From Achatina immaculata (taxonomy: Eukaryota; Mollusca; Gastropoda; Stylommatophora; Achatinidae): a stretch of DNA of 64,000 nt. Both the position numbers and the translations under genes were made by a program. The DNA lies in the NCBI GenBank assembly GCA_009760885.1, contig CM019701.1:16497975-16561974 (forward strand). Direction: 5' to 3'. The notes beneath the pieces are model-generated. The model did no database searches and was not told the DNA's origin. It was given only the letters and a program-made list of their open reading frames with translations. The stretch's first letter is position 1, and each line of letters opens with the position of its first letter. Below are positions 1 through 12,713 of this stretch, piece by piece.

Positions 1-1110
1 GATGTTGTATATAAGTAATGTGATAGCTTGAGATGGGGCTAAAGTCAGCTTGGGTTAGCTGTAACTTCTGAGAACTGATCATGAAAAAAAACATTGACTA
101 AATAAACAATAACAAAAAATGTTCCCCATGTATGCTTGTCCTATGACTGAGAGACTTGTGTTCTTCTAGTACAGCAGTGAGAAGTTTTGTTTTTCTCTCT
201 GTGTCTGTGTGTGGTCAGAATATGACTAGTACAGATATCTGTCAGATTACTCAAGTTTTTGTAGTATAACTGTTTTCTGTACTTGCTGTTACTTTTTTTT
301 TTATCTTACCAGACAAACATTTTTTTGTAATTAATAATATTTTGATCATTACATTTTACTAAGAAATGAAATGCCTATTTTTAGCATTTATGGCAGTTTA
401 AAACTGTAAACTTCAATTACAGAACAAAACCAAATGAGTGTAATTTTGACAAAATTGTTTAAAAAGTGGTAAATAAACATAGGAGAAATGGACAGGCAAA
501 CAAAAAGTCTCTTCTTGAAAGAGTACAGTTACACTGTAGACTAGATTATTCCTTGCAAGTCTTAACAGTAGTGGCCACAGAAGTAATTCATTCTTGTGAC
601 AGAAGAACAAACACTGATAGCAGAGAGGCCATAAAGAAGATATGTTCCGTATATGAGTATGTTGTTTGCATTTTCAGTGAGTTTAAATGCTATTGAGACT
701 TGTGTTTATCATTGTACATACAAGCTGTTGTTTGTTGGTGTTCATGATTATATACATACCTCACACTGCCTGACTGGTGACTGCATGTGATGGTAGCAGC
801 TTTAGCAAGCGGCTTTCATGTAACTTGGCCCAGCCAGCTAGAACACATATACGTAGATTGTCTGGTGGTACAGGCTTGAAAACACTGCTCATAGGACATA
901 TTTTGTTGTGTTTCTCCGTGAGAGGTCAGTGAGGATGTTGTTGACCTGACATGAAGAAGAAAACAAACATCATTCCAGGTTTAATAGTGGCTTAGTTTTT
1001 GTTTTATTCACATGCTTACTCTCCGTCATCCAATTTTGGAAACTGAAACTTCTAAAAGAAAGGGCAGAGGAAATGTTTTCACATGTTATTACCTACATAT
1101 CCTTTTTTTT
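1..1110. other. Non-genic A+T-rich sequence
   Basis: I see no supported gene, RNA or transposon here. Short reading frames on both strands lack recognisable motifs, and the sequence is rich in homopolymer T and A runs. It could be intron or intergenic DNA. Confidence 0.5.
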
Positions 1111-1117
1111 TAAAATT

Positions 1118-1510
1118 TTGATGGTAATATAGCTAATACAAAATAATCTTGACAGTAATGTAGTTAATACAACCTAATGTTGATGGTAATGTAGCTGATA
1201 CAACATAGTCTTGACAGTAATACAGCTAAAACAACATAATGTTGATGGTAATGTAGGTAGTGCAACATAATGTTGATGGTAATATAGCTGATATAGCTAA
1301 TACAACATAATGTTGATGGTAATGTAGCTAATTCAACATAATGTTGATGATAATGCAGCTAATGTAGCTAATGCAACATAATGCCGACAGCACTATAGCT
1401 AATAAAACATAATACTGGCAGTAATACAGCTAATACAACATAATGCTGGCAATAATGTAGCTAGTACATCACAATGCTGATGGTAATATAGCTAATATAA
1501 CATAATGTAT
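1118..1510. repeat. Degenerate ~31 bp minisatellite
   Basis: A motif of the form caacataatgttgatggtaa followed by tgtagctaat recurs about a dozen times with many substitutions and small indels. The divergence suggests an old array. Confidence 0.75.
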
Positions 1511-2536
1511 GCATATTGTAAATGTTAGCATGATATTCCAAGTCTGACCATACACTGAGTATACTTCTGATTGTTGTCATCTGTAAAGAAAAGATGACTC
1601 TTTGAAAAAAAAATTATGTGGAAATAGAAAGTACTGGTAACCGTTTTTTTTTTTTTTTCAAGTTGTGAACATTTAGAAAGTTTCAGATATATTTTTCAGC
1701 TTGCTCAGAGCTTGTTAAGTGTGAAATTTTTAATCTCATCCATCTTTTTGAACTTGGGCATTTAGTATTTCGCTGTCTTCTTTCAGATAATAGTAGTGTA
1801 CCTGGTGTGTACTTGTGCACTGTTAGGAAAAGTGGCAAGCTGTGCAAAGATAAATGGCTGAGCTATGATACATGGTATTGCTCATTTACATCTTTGTATT
1901 ATGTCACTGTTGTACATGATCATGTTGTAAATAGTGAGAGAGTCATATTACACATCAGTATTTTCTTCTTTAACCTGCCTTTAATTATCTCTGCCTGTAT
2001 AGATAGGAAAAATTGCTTCCTCTTATGGCAGTTGTTATCTTTGCTTTCATTTCTGAAAGTGTTAGTGCCCAGAAAGTGTCACAGCCAGTATTACAAGCAA
2101 TAAAAGGTTGGGTTAGCCATTTCAGGAATGCTAAGAATTGGATCAGTTTCTACTTAATAATTGCTACTGTAGAGTGGGGTCTCAATTTACAAATGGGATC
2201 AGTCAGATAAATGGTTCCTGCTTGGACCAAGGAGTTTATAAATTGTGTCCATTGTCTAATAGTTGACATTGTCTTATTTTGTACTGTAACCTCTTGTTAC
2301 ATTGTTGCTAGTTGGTAGTTGATGATGTTTGTAATATTACATTATTTCATTTTCTCTTACTCACACTTCATACAGGTACTTTGTAGAATGAGTTGTTTTT
2401 TTTGTTTTTCATCAAAGTGAATGTTGAAAGACTATAAACTGTCAGTCAGTCTGATAGGCTTGTGGGCCCAGACATTGTTGAAGAGTGCCATCAGCTGTAA
2501 GGCTGCTTATGTGTGTCTTTTGAGTGTTTTGTGGTT
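1511..2536. other. Non-genic A+T-rich sequence
   Basis: The stretch contains T runs (about 1643-1660) and short frames on the plus strand of up to 98 codons. None shows a domain or splice pattern I can support. Confidence 0.45.
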
Positions 2537-2538
2537 CA

Positions 2539-3765
2539 GCATATAAGCTTTCATCATAACTTTGAGTTCACACAAACACACAAAACTCCACATATAAGCT
2601 TTCATCATAACTTTGAGTTCACACAAACACACAAAACTCCACATATAAGCTTTCATCATAACTTTGAGTTCGCACAAACACACAAAACTCCACATATAAG
2701 CTTTCATCATAACTTTGAGTTCACACAAACACACAAAACTCCACATATAAGCTTTCATCATAACTTTCAGTTCACACAAACACACAAAACTCCACATATA
2801 AGCTTTCATCATAACTTTCAGTTCACACAAACACACAAAACTCCACATATAAGCTTTCATCATAACTTTCAGTTCACACAGTTACACAAAACTCCACATA
2901 TAAGCTTTCATCATAACTTTTGAGTTCACACAGTTACACAAAACTCCACATATAAGCTTTCATCATAACTTTGAGTTCATACAGTTACACAAAACTCCAC
3001 ATATAAGCTTTCATCATAACTTTTGAGTTCACACAGTTACACAAAACTCCACATATAAGCTTTCATCATAACTTTTGAGTTCACACAGTTACACAAAACT
3101 CCACATATAAGCTTTCATCATAACTTTTGAGTTCACACAAACACACAAAACCCCACATATAAGCTTTCATCATAACTTTTGAGTTCACACAGTTACACAC
3201 AACTCCACGTATAAGCTTTCATCATAACTTTGAATTCACACAGTTACACAAAACCCCACATATAAGCTTTCATCATAACTGAGTTCACACAAACACACAA
3301 AACTCCACATATAAGCTTTCATCATGACTTTAAGTTCACCAAAACACACAAAACTCCACATATAAGCTTTCATCATAACTTTGAGTTCACACAGTTAACA
3401 AAACCCCACATATAAGCTTTCATCATAACTTTTGAGTTCACACAGTTACACAAAACTCCACATATAAGTTTTCATCATAACTTTGAATTCACACAAACAC
3501 ACAAAACCCCACATATAAGCTTTCATCATAACTTTAAGTTCACAAAAACACACAAAACCCCACGTATAAGCTTTCATCATAACTTTGAGTTCACACAAAC
3601 ACACAAAACTCCACATATAAGCTTTCATCATAACTTTGAGAACACACAGTTAACAAAACCCCACATATAAGCTTTCATCATAACTTTGAGAACACACAGT
3701 TACACATAAAACTCCACATATAAGCTTTCATCATAACTTTGAGAACACACAGTTACACACAAAAC
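2539..3765. repeat. 51 bp minisatellite, about 24 copies
   Basis: Units begin with catataagctttcatcataa and alternate between an 'acaaacacacaaaactcc' ending and a 'cagttacacaaaactcc' ending. The 51 bp period equals 17 codons, so 118-136 codon frames stay open on both strands. Later units gain or lose single bases. No gene is implied. Confidence 0.95.
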
Positions 3766-3943
3766 TCTATGAGTCACAGACAGTTATTTCTACCCACATT
3801 CAAATGCTTCACTGCCTCACATGGTTGTAGCTTGGAAAATTCTCTTTCTACAAATCAGCAGGCTGTCAGTTATTTGATATCCTTTGTTTTCTGTTGCACA
3901 CTAGTGGTGTAGATCAGTAGTTCCTAACCTGTGCTACACAGGG

Positions 3944-4345
3944 CATTATCAGGTGGTCCTCTGCTGTGCTGTTATCAGGTGGTCCTCTGCTGTGTTGTTA
4001 TCAGGTGGTCCTCTGCTGTGTTGTTATTAGGTAGTCCTCTGCTGTGCTGTTATCAGGTGGTCCTCTGCTGTGCTGTTATCAGGTGGTCCTCTGCTGTGCT
4101 GTTATCAAGTGGTCCTCTGCTGTGCTTTTATCAGGTGGTCCTCTGCTGTGTTGTTATCAGGTGGTCCTCTGCTGTGTTGTTATCAGGTGGTCCTCTGCTG
4201 TGTTGTTATCAGGTGATCCTCTGCTGTGTTGTTATCAGGTGATCCTCTGCTGTGTTGTTATCAGGTGATCCGCTGCTGTGCTGTTATCAGGTGATCCTCT
4301 GCTGTGTTGTTATCAGGTGATCTTCTGCTGTGTTAATGAAGCGAT
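3944..4345. repeat. 26 bp minisatellite, about 15 copies
   Basis: The unit contains ctgctgtgttgttatcaggt plus ggtcct. The period is not divisible by three, so the translated frames cycle through three peptides. Variants (tgctgt, tgttgt, ggtgatcc) are clustered, as expected for local amplification. Confidence 0.93.
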
Positions 4346-4768
4346 ATTAAGTGTCATATGTTGAGTAAGAGCAGTTAAGGGTTTATGGTACTGTGATGTT
4401 ACATACAAGCTGATGGTCTGCAACTTGTATGTAGAGTTGAAAATGATACCTGGATGTAAATAGTTGGGAACCACTGATGTGTACTATGAGTTTCATGTGT
4501 ACCCACAGTAATTTCATAGTAAATTGTTACAGTTTGTTGATATCAATTTCTACACAGAAATTGGCATAGTTTATATTTTACTGACTTCAGTTATGCACAG
4601 TATAGTTTGCTAGCATCATTTCCCCACAGCAGATTTGTATAGTTTTGCCAGTTTCACTTTATTCACAGTGAATTGGTGTAGTTTGTTGGTATTGTTCATG
4701 AACAGTAAATATGTATATTTTGGTGGCTGCCATTCGTTTTTCCATATTATAATTGACCATAGTTTTCC
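4346..4768. other. Non-genic spacer
   Basis: This is a degenerate A+T-rich sequence in which 'cacagtaaattg.tatagtttgttgg' style phrases recur loosely. It may be a decayed array, and no gene is visible. Confidence 0.4.
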
Positions 4769-5842
4769 AGCAGCACATTCTCTACAATCACTTGCTGTGA
4801 CTAGCTGACATCACATTCTCTACAATCACTTGCTGTGACTAGCTGACTTCACATTCTCTACAATCACTTGCTGTGACTGGCTGACTTCACATTCTCTACA
4901 ATCACTTGCTGTGACTGGCTGACTTCACATTCTCTACAATCACTTGCTGTGACTTGCTGACTTCACATTCTCTACAATCACTTGCTGTGACTTGCTGACT
5001 TCACATTCTCTACAATCACTTGCTGTGACTAGCTGACATCACATTCTCCACAATCACTTGCTGTGACTTGCTGACTTCACATTCTCCACAATCACTTGCT
5101 GTGACTTGCTGACATCACATTCTCTACAATCACTTGCTGTGACTAGCTGACTTCACATTCTCTACAATCACTTGCTGTGACTGGCTGACTTCACATTCTC
5201 TACAATCACTTGCTGTGACTGGCTGACATCACATTCTCTACAATCACTTGCTGACTTCACATTCTCTACAATCACTTGCTGTGACTAGCTGACTTCACAT
5301 TCTCTACAATCACTTGCTGTGACTAGCTGACATCACATTCTCTACAATCACTTGCTGTGACTGGCTGACTTCACATTCTCTACAATCACTTGCTGTGACT
5401 GGCTGACTTCACATTCTCTACAATCACTTGCTGTGACTGGCTGACTTCACATTCTCTACAATCACTTGCTGTGACTGGCTGACTTCACATTCTCTACAGT
5501 CACTTGCTGTGACTAGCTGACATCACATTCTCTACAATCACTTGCTGTGACTAGCTGACATCACATTCTCTACAATCACTTGCTGTGACTAGCTGACTTC
5601 ACATTCTCTACAATCACTTGCTGTGACTAGCTGACATCACATTCTCTACAATCACTTGCTGTGACTGGCTGACTTCACATTCTCTACAATCACTTGCTGT
5701 GACTAGCTGACATCACATTCTCTACAATCACTTGCTGTGACTTGCTGACTTCACATTCTCCACAGTCACTTGCTGTGACTGGCTGACTTCACATTCTCCA
5801 CAGTCACTTGCTGTGACTTGCTGACTTCACATTCTCCACAAG
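4769..5842. repeat. 38 bp minisatellite, about 28 copies
   Basis: Units read acattctctacaatcacttg then ctgtgact(a/g/t)gctgac(t/a)tc. The third-position variants in 'gact.gct' and the 'ctt/cat' switch form repeated blocks, suggesting multi-unit duplications. One short unit near 5245 lacks about 14 bp. Confidence 0.95.
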
Positions 5843-6023
5843 AAATTGATATTGTGAATGACTGTAATAGAAACTGAAGTATACATGAACATAATAAGCA
5901 TATTTGACTTGTGTGTAGTAATATTGTTTGTATATAGATGAGATTATTTCAGTAAACTAAGATCAGAATCCTTGTACTTTGACAACTTATGGCAAGTGTT
6001 TCAGCTGATTTCATGGGCGGACT

Positions 6024-7624
6024 CAAACATTACTCATTTTATGGACTGAAGTTTGTAAGCTAATGGACACTGTGTTGTATGGAAGCTTAGTTTCACAATC
6101 ATTAGGTCATTTTAAACATTTTTCATCTCTTAAGTGTTTCATATGTTAACTATGGCTCATACAAAATATCTTTATCAAGGCTAGGTTAAAAAAAACTGTA
6201 AAAGTTTATGACTTTTGGCAAATGTTTGAATATTATGACCTTTATTTCCTGCATTTTCATTGGTCAACTTTAAATAGTGTAAATGTTAACATTTGACTGA
6301 AAATTATGTATTAAACATGAATGGCAGATTTAGAATATAGCAGCAGTGCAAAATCTTGAACCATTCTTCAAATATATTCTCAAAAAAGGAAAATTCTTGA
6401 GCAAATGTGTCTCATAATGTCAGGTTACATATCGTAATTGAAAGTTCTCATAGAAAAATGGTAAAGTCAGAAACGATCAGCACTTTGTGTGTATGTGTGT
6501 GTGACATAGAAAGTTTTGTGTGCAGCACGATTTTCCTGTGTACTTGCTGCATATGCAGGAAACTCTCTACCATAGAGAGCGGAACAACAACACAACTCCT
6601 TCAGATGATCAGAGGAAGTACCTCCCCTCAGACAAGTATTTCGGCCCTTTAAACTCCTGACACTCTAAGGGGGGTGGGCCCCTCTGGGTCATGACTCCCA
6701 GAGGTCTTGTGAGTTGTTGCTTTTTTTTTTCCGGTCCCGAGATTGAACCCATGATCTTCCCGTTGCCGCTGCACTTTTTTTTTTGAAGTGCGTCTTTAGT
6801 GATTTAGCTACGGAGGACTGATATTGGTTGTGGCAAATGAAATTACTTATGTTCCCAATGCTTGTTTCGCATACTCCACAGCCAGCATGAGGCCTTTTCT
6901 GCTGTTTCTGAAAGGCTTCTCAATGCCCTTGCTCTTGCTTGTCCCTTTATGCCCAGTTGCTTACATAGGTCATATGCTGATGTTGCTACGAATCCTCTTG
7001 CTCCCATAGCTTAGAGGGAACATTGCCAGGAGTTGCCTTAGAAAGGAATCTGCAGTCATTGCTGGATAAAGGTGCACTGATGGCCCCTATGTTATTGACC
7101 TGTAAACTTGTAACCTGTATGTTAATTTATCTTGAAATCTTTCATTGCTTAAGCTGACATGTAAACTGGAGCGGTTGTATGAGCCTGTCTTGAGGTATTC
7201 TCACTAGATACAAGGAGTGACCCATTGCTTCACTATATTCTAACTGACTGAAAGAAATTTTCTCCTGCAGCCCTCTAGTGTGACATAGGTGTGACACAAA
7301 GTGTCTTGGTTTTGTCATGTCTTGTAGCCAGTCATTGTTTCTTTACAGACATGATGGACGTGTTCTGCTTCATCATTTATATGCCCAAAAATAGAAGTAG
7401 TTATAGCATGTTCATTTTACATATAACCAACAAAATAGAAATGTTCTTGTTTTCTCATTATTCTCATAACCAACAAAAATGTTCATTTCCTTTATTGTTT
7501 ACATTACCAAAAAAAAAAAAACCAAAACAAGAACAACAAAAAAATCAAAATGTCCACTTTTGTTCGTGAATTAATTAACCAACAGAACAGCAATATTCAT
7601 TTTGTCCAGTATTCTTCATGTAAC
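6024..7624. repeat. 1,601 bp tandem duplication, copy 1
   Basis: This segment recurs directly downstream at an offset of exactly 1,601 bp. The junctions share the short microhomology 'caaa' (6024-6027, 7625-7628, 9226-9229). I found no differences in the parts I compared. Contents are A+T-rich DNA, poly-A and T tracts and a SINE-like head on the minus strand. Reading frames inside (81, 61 and 92 codons) are duplicated but have no recognisable domain. Confidence 0.95.
6731..6816 (-). mobile_element. Probable tRNA-derived SINE head
   Basis: Read on the minus strand, 6810-6791 gives tagctaaatcactaaagacg, which resembles a Pol III A box. Positions 6750-6733 give gggttcaatctcgggacc, close to the B box consensus GGTTCRANNCC. 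The spacing is longer than in a tRNA because a ten-base A run sits between the boxes. The rest of the element may continue to about 6500, but I cannot set its end. A tRNA gene is unlikely because no paired acceptor stem is visible. Confidence 0.5.
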
Positions 7625-9229
7625 CAAACATTACTCATTTTATGGACTGAAGTTTGTAAGCTAATGGACACTGTGTTGTATGGAAGCTTAGTTTCACAAT
7701 CATTAGGTCATTTTAAACATTTTTCATCTCTTAAGTGTTTCATATGTTAACTATGGCTCATACAAAATATCTTTATCAAGGCTAGGTTAAAAAAAACTGT
7801 AAAAGTTTATGACTTTTGGCAAATGTTTGAATATTATGACCTTTATTTCCTGCATTTTCATTGGTCAACTTTAAATAGTGTAAATGTTAACATTTGACTG
7901 AAAATTATGTATTAAACATGAATGGCAGATTTAGAATATAGCAGCAGTGCAAAATCTTGAACCATTCTTCAAATATATTCTCAAAAAAGGAAAATTCTTG
8001 AGCAAATGTGTCTCATAATGTCAGGTTACATATCGTAATTGAAAGTTCTCATAGAAAAATGGTAAAGTCAGAAACGATCAGCACTTTGTGTGTATGTGTG
8101 TGTGACATAGAAAGTTTTGTGTGCAGCACGATTTTCCTGTGTACTTGCTGCATATGCAGGAAACTCTCTACCATAGAGAGCGGAACAACAACACAACTCC
8201 TTCAGATGATCAGAGGAAGTACCTCCCCTCAGACAAGTATTTCGGCCCTTTAAACTCCTGACACTCTAAGGGGGGTGGGCCCCTCTGGGTCATGACTCCC
8301 AGAGGTCTTGTGAGTTGTTGCTTTTTTTTTTCCGGTCCCGAGATTGAACCCATGATCTTCCCGTTGCCGCTGCACTTTTTTTTTTGAAGTGCGTCTTTAG
8401 TGATTTAGCTACGGAGGACTGATATTGGTTGTGGCAAATGAAATTACTTATGTTCCCAATGCTTGTTTCGCATACTCCACAGCCAGCATGAGGCCTTTTC
8501 TGCTGTTTCTGAAAGGCTTCTCAATGCCCTTGCTCTTGCTTGTCCCTTTATGCCCAGTTGCTTACATAGGTCATATGCTGATGTTGCTACGAATCCTCTT
8601 GCTCCCATAGCTTAGAGGGAACATTGCCAGGAGTTGCCTTAGAAAGGAATCTGCAGTCATTGCTGGATAAAGGTGCACTGATGGCCCCTATGTTATTGAC
8701 CTGTAAACTTGTAACCTGTATGTTAATTTATCTTGAAATCTTTCATTGCTTAAGCTGACATGTAAACTGGAGCGGTTGTATGAGCCTGTCTTGAGGTATT
8801 CTCACTAGATACAAGGAGTGACCCATTGCTTCACTATATTCTAACTGACTGAAAGAAATTTTCTCCTGCAGCCCTCTAGTGTGACATAGGTGTGACACAA
8901 AGTGTCTTGGTTTTGTCATGTCTTGTAGCCAGTCATTGTTTCTTTACAGACATGATGGACGTGTTCTGCTTCATCATTTATATGCCCAAAAATAGAAGTA
9001 GTTATAGCATGTTCATTTTACATATAACCAACAAAATAGAAATGTTCTTGTTTTCTCATTATTCTCATAACCAACAAAAATGTTCATTTCCTTTATTGTT
9101 TACATTACCAAAAAAAAAAAAACCAAAACAAGAACAACAAAAAAATCAAAATGTCCACTTTTGTTCGTGAATTAATTAACCAACAGAACAGCAATATTCA
9201 TTTTGTCCAGTATTCTTCATGTAACCAAA
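7625..9229. repeat. 1,601 bp tandem duplication, copy 2
   Basis: This is the second copy of the 6024-7624 segment and appears identical to it, including the homopolymer tracts. Such identity means a very recent duplication, or an assembly artefact from unresolved haplotypes or overlapping contigs. Confidence 0.95.
8332..8417 (-). mobile_element. Probable tRNA-derived SINE head (duplicated copy)
   Basis: This is the same A-box and B-box arrangement as at 6731-6816, copied by the 1,601 bp duplication rather than by a separate insertion. Confidence 0.5.
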
Positions 9230-10789
9230 AATATAGAGATGGCCTTTGTGTTAAGTGCTAACATATCCAACAATGTCTTATTGTGCTTTGTGCTTATTAA
9301 TCATATAGTTTCAGATGAGATGTACCTTGTGTGTTCATTATTTATATAACCAACTATATAAAAATATTCTGTATATTCATTGTTCATGTACCAGACAGAA
9401 TAGAAATATCATATTTTTTCTGATAACCTGGACAATATGTTCATCTTGTTTATCATTCACTCATGTTTTGTATACATTTAATCCATCACTTTGTTATGTA
9501 TTCAACATGTACATAAGCAACAAAATGTCCAGCATCTTCATCCAACATAGTCTGAACAAGGTAGAAATGTCCTGTGTCTTTCACATTGTAAAAGGAACAG
9601 AATTGTCTAATGTAATCAGCATTCATGTGTATGGGGGTCATTCTTTGTATGTTTCTCTAGCAAATAGCCATACTTGTGACCTTATGCTGATGTTAAGTGC
9701 AAGACTGTGAGTGTAGCAGTGTGTGTGTGTGTGTGTGTACGTTGCTGCTGGGAGATACATACATTCTGTTGCTATACACACATAAATAAGAAGCAATCTC
9801 TTCCACTCAGGACTTGTCTACTAATCACTGAAAGTGAACATTCATTGAGGTGAGCTCATATCAACTTGTTTAGTTATCTGCAATAGAGGTTCTCACACTC
9901 TACTGATTTTCCCACTCAAGGTTAACACTTATCTGTGACAGCACAAACACATTTTTGTTTGAAATTTACATATCTGTTCTATTTCTTGGTTTGTTTTTTT
10001 TTTTTATGAATAAAAAAATATGAATTTTGGATTGGCAAAGAATTTTGATAAGGAATTGTAGTGCTTAATCTGATCCATCATCTGAAATATTTTGAGAAAC
10101 TCTAAACAATGACTACTGCTACTGGAAGATACAGATCATGTGTTTTCTTGCAAAATATGACAATTCGTTCCATCATGTTATATGTTACGTGTCATATACA
10201 AGTGGCATGTTTTTTTATTTAAGACATTTTTAAAGAATATTTAAATTTATAAGAATTTTTTTTTTCTAAATTCACATTTACAGGGTGATTTCTTTTTAAA
10301 AAGGAATCACATTTTTTTTTTAGCTCACTTCATGCATGAGGAAACTTGATTTTGGTAGATATTTGGTGAAACAGGTTTTATTTGTCGTAATTAAATAGGA
10401 GATTTTCTTTTTAAATTGAGTAAAATGTTTGAAGTGTTCATTTCTTTCATGAAGTTTTCCATATTTGTTCACTTTATTCATTTTTGTTCTTACCCTTGTT
10501 CATTCAGTTTGAGATTCTGAGGGAAGTTTGTCTTTTGTCTGTGCACACTACTTTTAGTGCACATGTCAGATAATTATTGCCTTCTTGTGCACAGTGATTT
10601 AGTGCACAGGTATATACTGTTTTTTTGGGGGGTTTTTGGTTGTTGTTAATTTTTATTTGATTGAAACTGACACGAGTTGGTGGTGGTGTTTGTTTTGATG
10701 TTTTTCTTGTTTAGATCTGGGGGTGGCAGACTTTTGAGAAGTACTAAATATTTAACTCCTGAGAGGATGATAAAGTTGAAGATAAACTA
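9230..10789. other. Non-genic A+T-rich sequence with (GT)n
   Basis: A (GT)n microsatellite lies at about 9718-9739, and T runs are frequent. A plus-strand frame at 9315-9710 (131 codons) has low-complexity A+T-driven composition and no domain. I see no supported gene. Confidence 0.5.
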
Positions 10790-10992
10790 CTTGTACATAA
10801 ATGTCTGTTTTATCTGTGTCAGAAACTGTCTACATAAATGTCTGTTTTATCTGTGTCAGAAACAGCATCTACATAAATGTCTGTTTTATCTGTGTCAGAA
10901 ACTGCGTCTACATAAATGTCTGTTTTATCTGTGTCAGAAACTGTGTCTACATAAATGTCTGTTTTATCCGTGTCAAAAACAATGTCAGAAAG
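10790..10992. repeat. 39 bp minisatellite, about 5 copies
   Basis: The unit contains tacataaatgtctgttttat followed by ctgtgtcagaaactg. The 39 bp period (13 codons) keeps a 143-codon frame open, which is not evidence of a gene. Confidence 0.9.
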
Positions 10993-11204
10993 TTATGTCT
11001 TTTCTCAAGTTGACAGAGATAGAACAAGAAAAAAAAATCATGATTAAAGTGGCTGTAGCAGGCAGGCTGTTCAGACCAAGGGCCAGAGTTTGCCTGTCCT
11101 GGCACTGATGTTGAGATGCTGGCTGATTCTGATGTTGCTGTTAGAATTGTTATGATTTCCCCGGTGTCGTTTTCTGCTTCTAGTCATATTTCATATGTGA
11201 ACTA

Positions 11205-11455
11205 GAGCACGAGGACCTGTATAATACGTGTTGATAAAAGCATGAGGACCTGTATAATACATGTTGATAAAAGCATGAGGACCTGTATAATACATGTTGA
11301 TAAAAGCATGAGGACCTGTATAATACGTGTTGATAAAAGCATGAGGACCTGTATAATACATGTTGATAAAAGCATGAGGACCTGTATAATACATGTTGAT
11401 AAAAGCATGAGGACCTGTATAATACATGTTGATAAAAGCATGAGGACCTGTATAT
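11205..11455. repeat. 33 bp minisatellite, about 7.5 copies
   Basis: The unit contains gataaaagcatgaggacctg followed by tataatacatgtt. The units are nearly identical, and frames are open on both strands because the period is 11 codons. Confidence 0.93.
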
Positions 11456-11950
11456 TTAGCAGGGCCAGTGAAAAACAGCTGGATACTTCCATGTTATTGT
11501 TGAGCGCTGTTGCCTGCAGGATTTCTCTGTTGTGTGTTATGAGTGTGCTCTGCCACATGTCCCGGCTTTTCTTGTGTGTTTTTTATTCTGGAAACCTGCA
11601 TCTCCTTCTCGCTGATTCACTCCATCAGCTCAACAAAAGCTCCCAAATTAAAACCTCACTAGAGAACTGGAACTTTTCAAGAGCATATGTGTCCTTCTGG
11701 TCATTCATACTACCTCCCTGGGGCAAAGAGACTGGCTGGTCTCAGCATAGTAACCATTAACTGTGTCTCAGTGTGTTAAGAGAACATTATATGTTCATGT
11801 CAGAAGCTGGTTTCAAGACAATGTAAGTTTTTACTATCAGCCATTGAGAAGTGGCTGGAGGCTTAGTGATAGTCTGGGTGTGTTTCTCCACATCTCACAC
11901 ATGATGTCTACTTGTTCTGGAAAATAAGACATGAACTTGTCTTTGCTGGT
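11456..11950. other. Non-genic spacer
   Basis: The plus-strand frame that leaves the 33 bp array continues to 11760 without a recognisable domain. I see no gene here. Confidence 0.4.
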
Positions 11951-11951
11951 G

Positions 11952-12130
11952 TCAGTTCTCTAAACCAGGCTCTTGAGTTCTCTATACCAGGTTCTTGAGT
12001 TCTCTAAACCAGGCTCTTGAGTTCTCTAAACCAGGCTCTTGAGGTCTCTATACCCAGTTCTTGAGTTCTCTATACCAAGCTCTTGAGTTCTTTAAACCAG
12101 GCTCTTGAGGTCTCTACACCAGTCTCTTGC
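11952..12130. repeat. 22 bp degenerate minisatellite
   Basis: About eight units of ttctctaaaccaggctcttg plus ag, with variants such as 'tataccaggt' and 'ggtctc'. Confidence 0.85.
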
Positions 12131-12177
12131 TTGGCTTGTTATAGTAGCTAAAATGTCATTGCGTTTGTCCATGTCAG

Positions 12178-12285
12178 AGATATCATGTTCTGTGTTTTAT
12201 GTATGACATGACTGGAAGGACTGCATATTGACAAAGTCCCACAGATATCATGTTCTGTGTTTTATATATGACATGACTGGAAGCA
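12178..12285. repeat. ~65 bp duplicated target region
   Basis: The phrase atatcatgttctgtgtttta followed by tgacatgactggaag occurs at about 12179 and 12244. The second unit is split by the downstream LINE insertion and resumes at 12514, where 'cactgtatagtgacaaagtc' matches the end of the first unit. Confidence 0.7.
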
Positions 12286-12513
12286 TTTTGGACACATTAA
12301 ACGTCATGATAATCTAGAGAGGACCGTCTTGGAAGGGGACATAATGGGAAAAAGAAAGAGAGGAAGACCAAGGCGAAGATGGCTGCAAGACAATGTTGAT
12401 GATCTGCAAATGGATTATCAGCAACAGGCCATCTTCCTCACAACCAAGAGGCCTACAGGAGTGCTGTTAGGGAGGCAAAGTTCCGCAAGGGACATGCAAA
12501 TGAATGAATGAAT
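12286..12513 (+). mobile_element. LINE family A, 5'-truncated 3' end
   Basis: Translation gives the C-terminal reverse transcriptase region of a non-LTR retrotransposon: FGHIKRH, then MGKRKRGRPRRRWLQD. After a frameshift near 12415 comes the GHL-HN-YR-AVREAKF tail ending at GHANE. The 3' end is a (TGAA)n tail typical of RTE-like LINEs. A 7 bp target-site duplication, ggaagca, flanks it at 12279-12285 and 12514-12520. It is a dead fragment of the family also present at 37876-38483 and 20385-20665. Confidence 0.85.
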
Positions 12514-12713
12514 GGAAGCACTGTATAGTGACAAAGTCTCATGGCTCCAATGTTTTGTTGTACCTGCTTGACTGATGATACACTGAGAGTAATACAAATA
12601 TCTCTGTGGCTGAGGTATCTGCCTGTATCAGTGAACTGGGAGTTTGGTGTTTTTTTTGGCAATGGAGGGTTTGTTAACTCTTCATTGTGTTCAGTTTGTC
12701 AGCACCACTTCTA

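Noticed and set aside
2507..2923. Open frames of 118 and 136 codons on opposite strands
   Set aside because: Both are pure translations of the 51 bp array (17 codons per unit); there is no unique sequence, start context or domain.
4769..5842. CRISPR-like array (regular repeats and spacers)
   Set aside because: There are no unique spacers: units are head to tail with point variants only, and the context is a eukaryotic genome without cas genes.
6407..6652. Duplicated gene encoding an 81-residue protein (also at 8008-8253)
   Set aside because: Duplication preserves any frame. The frame overlaps SINE-like sequence and has no domain or codon pattern to support it.
6791..6810. Functional tRNA gene on the minus strand
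   Set aside because: A- and B-box-like motifs are present, but a ten-base A run separates them and no acceptor or anticodon stem pairing is visible.
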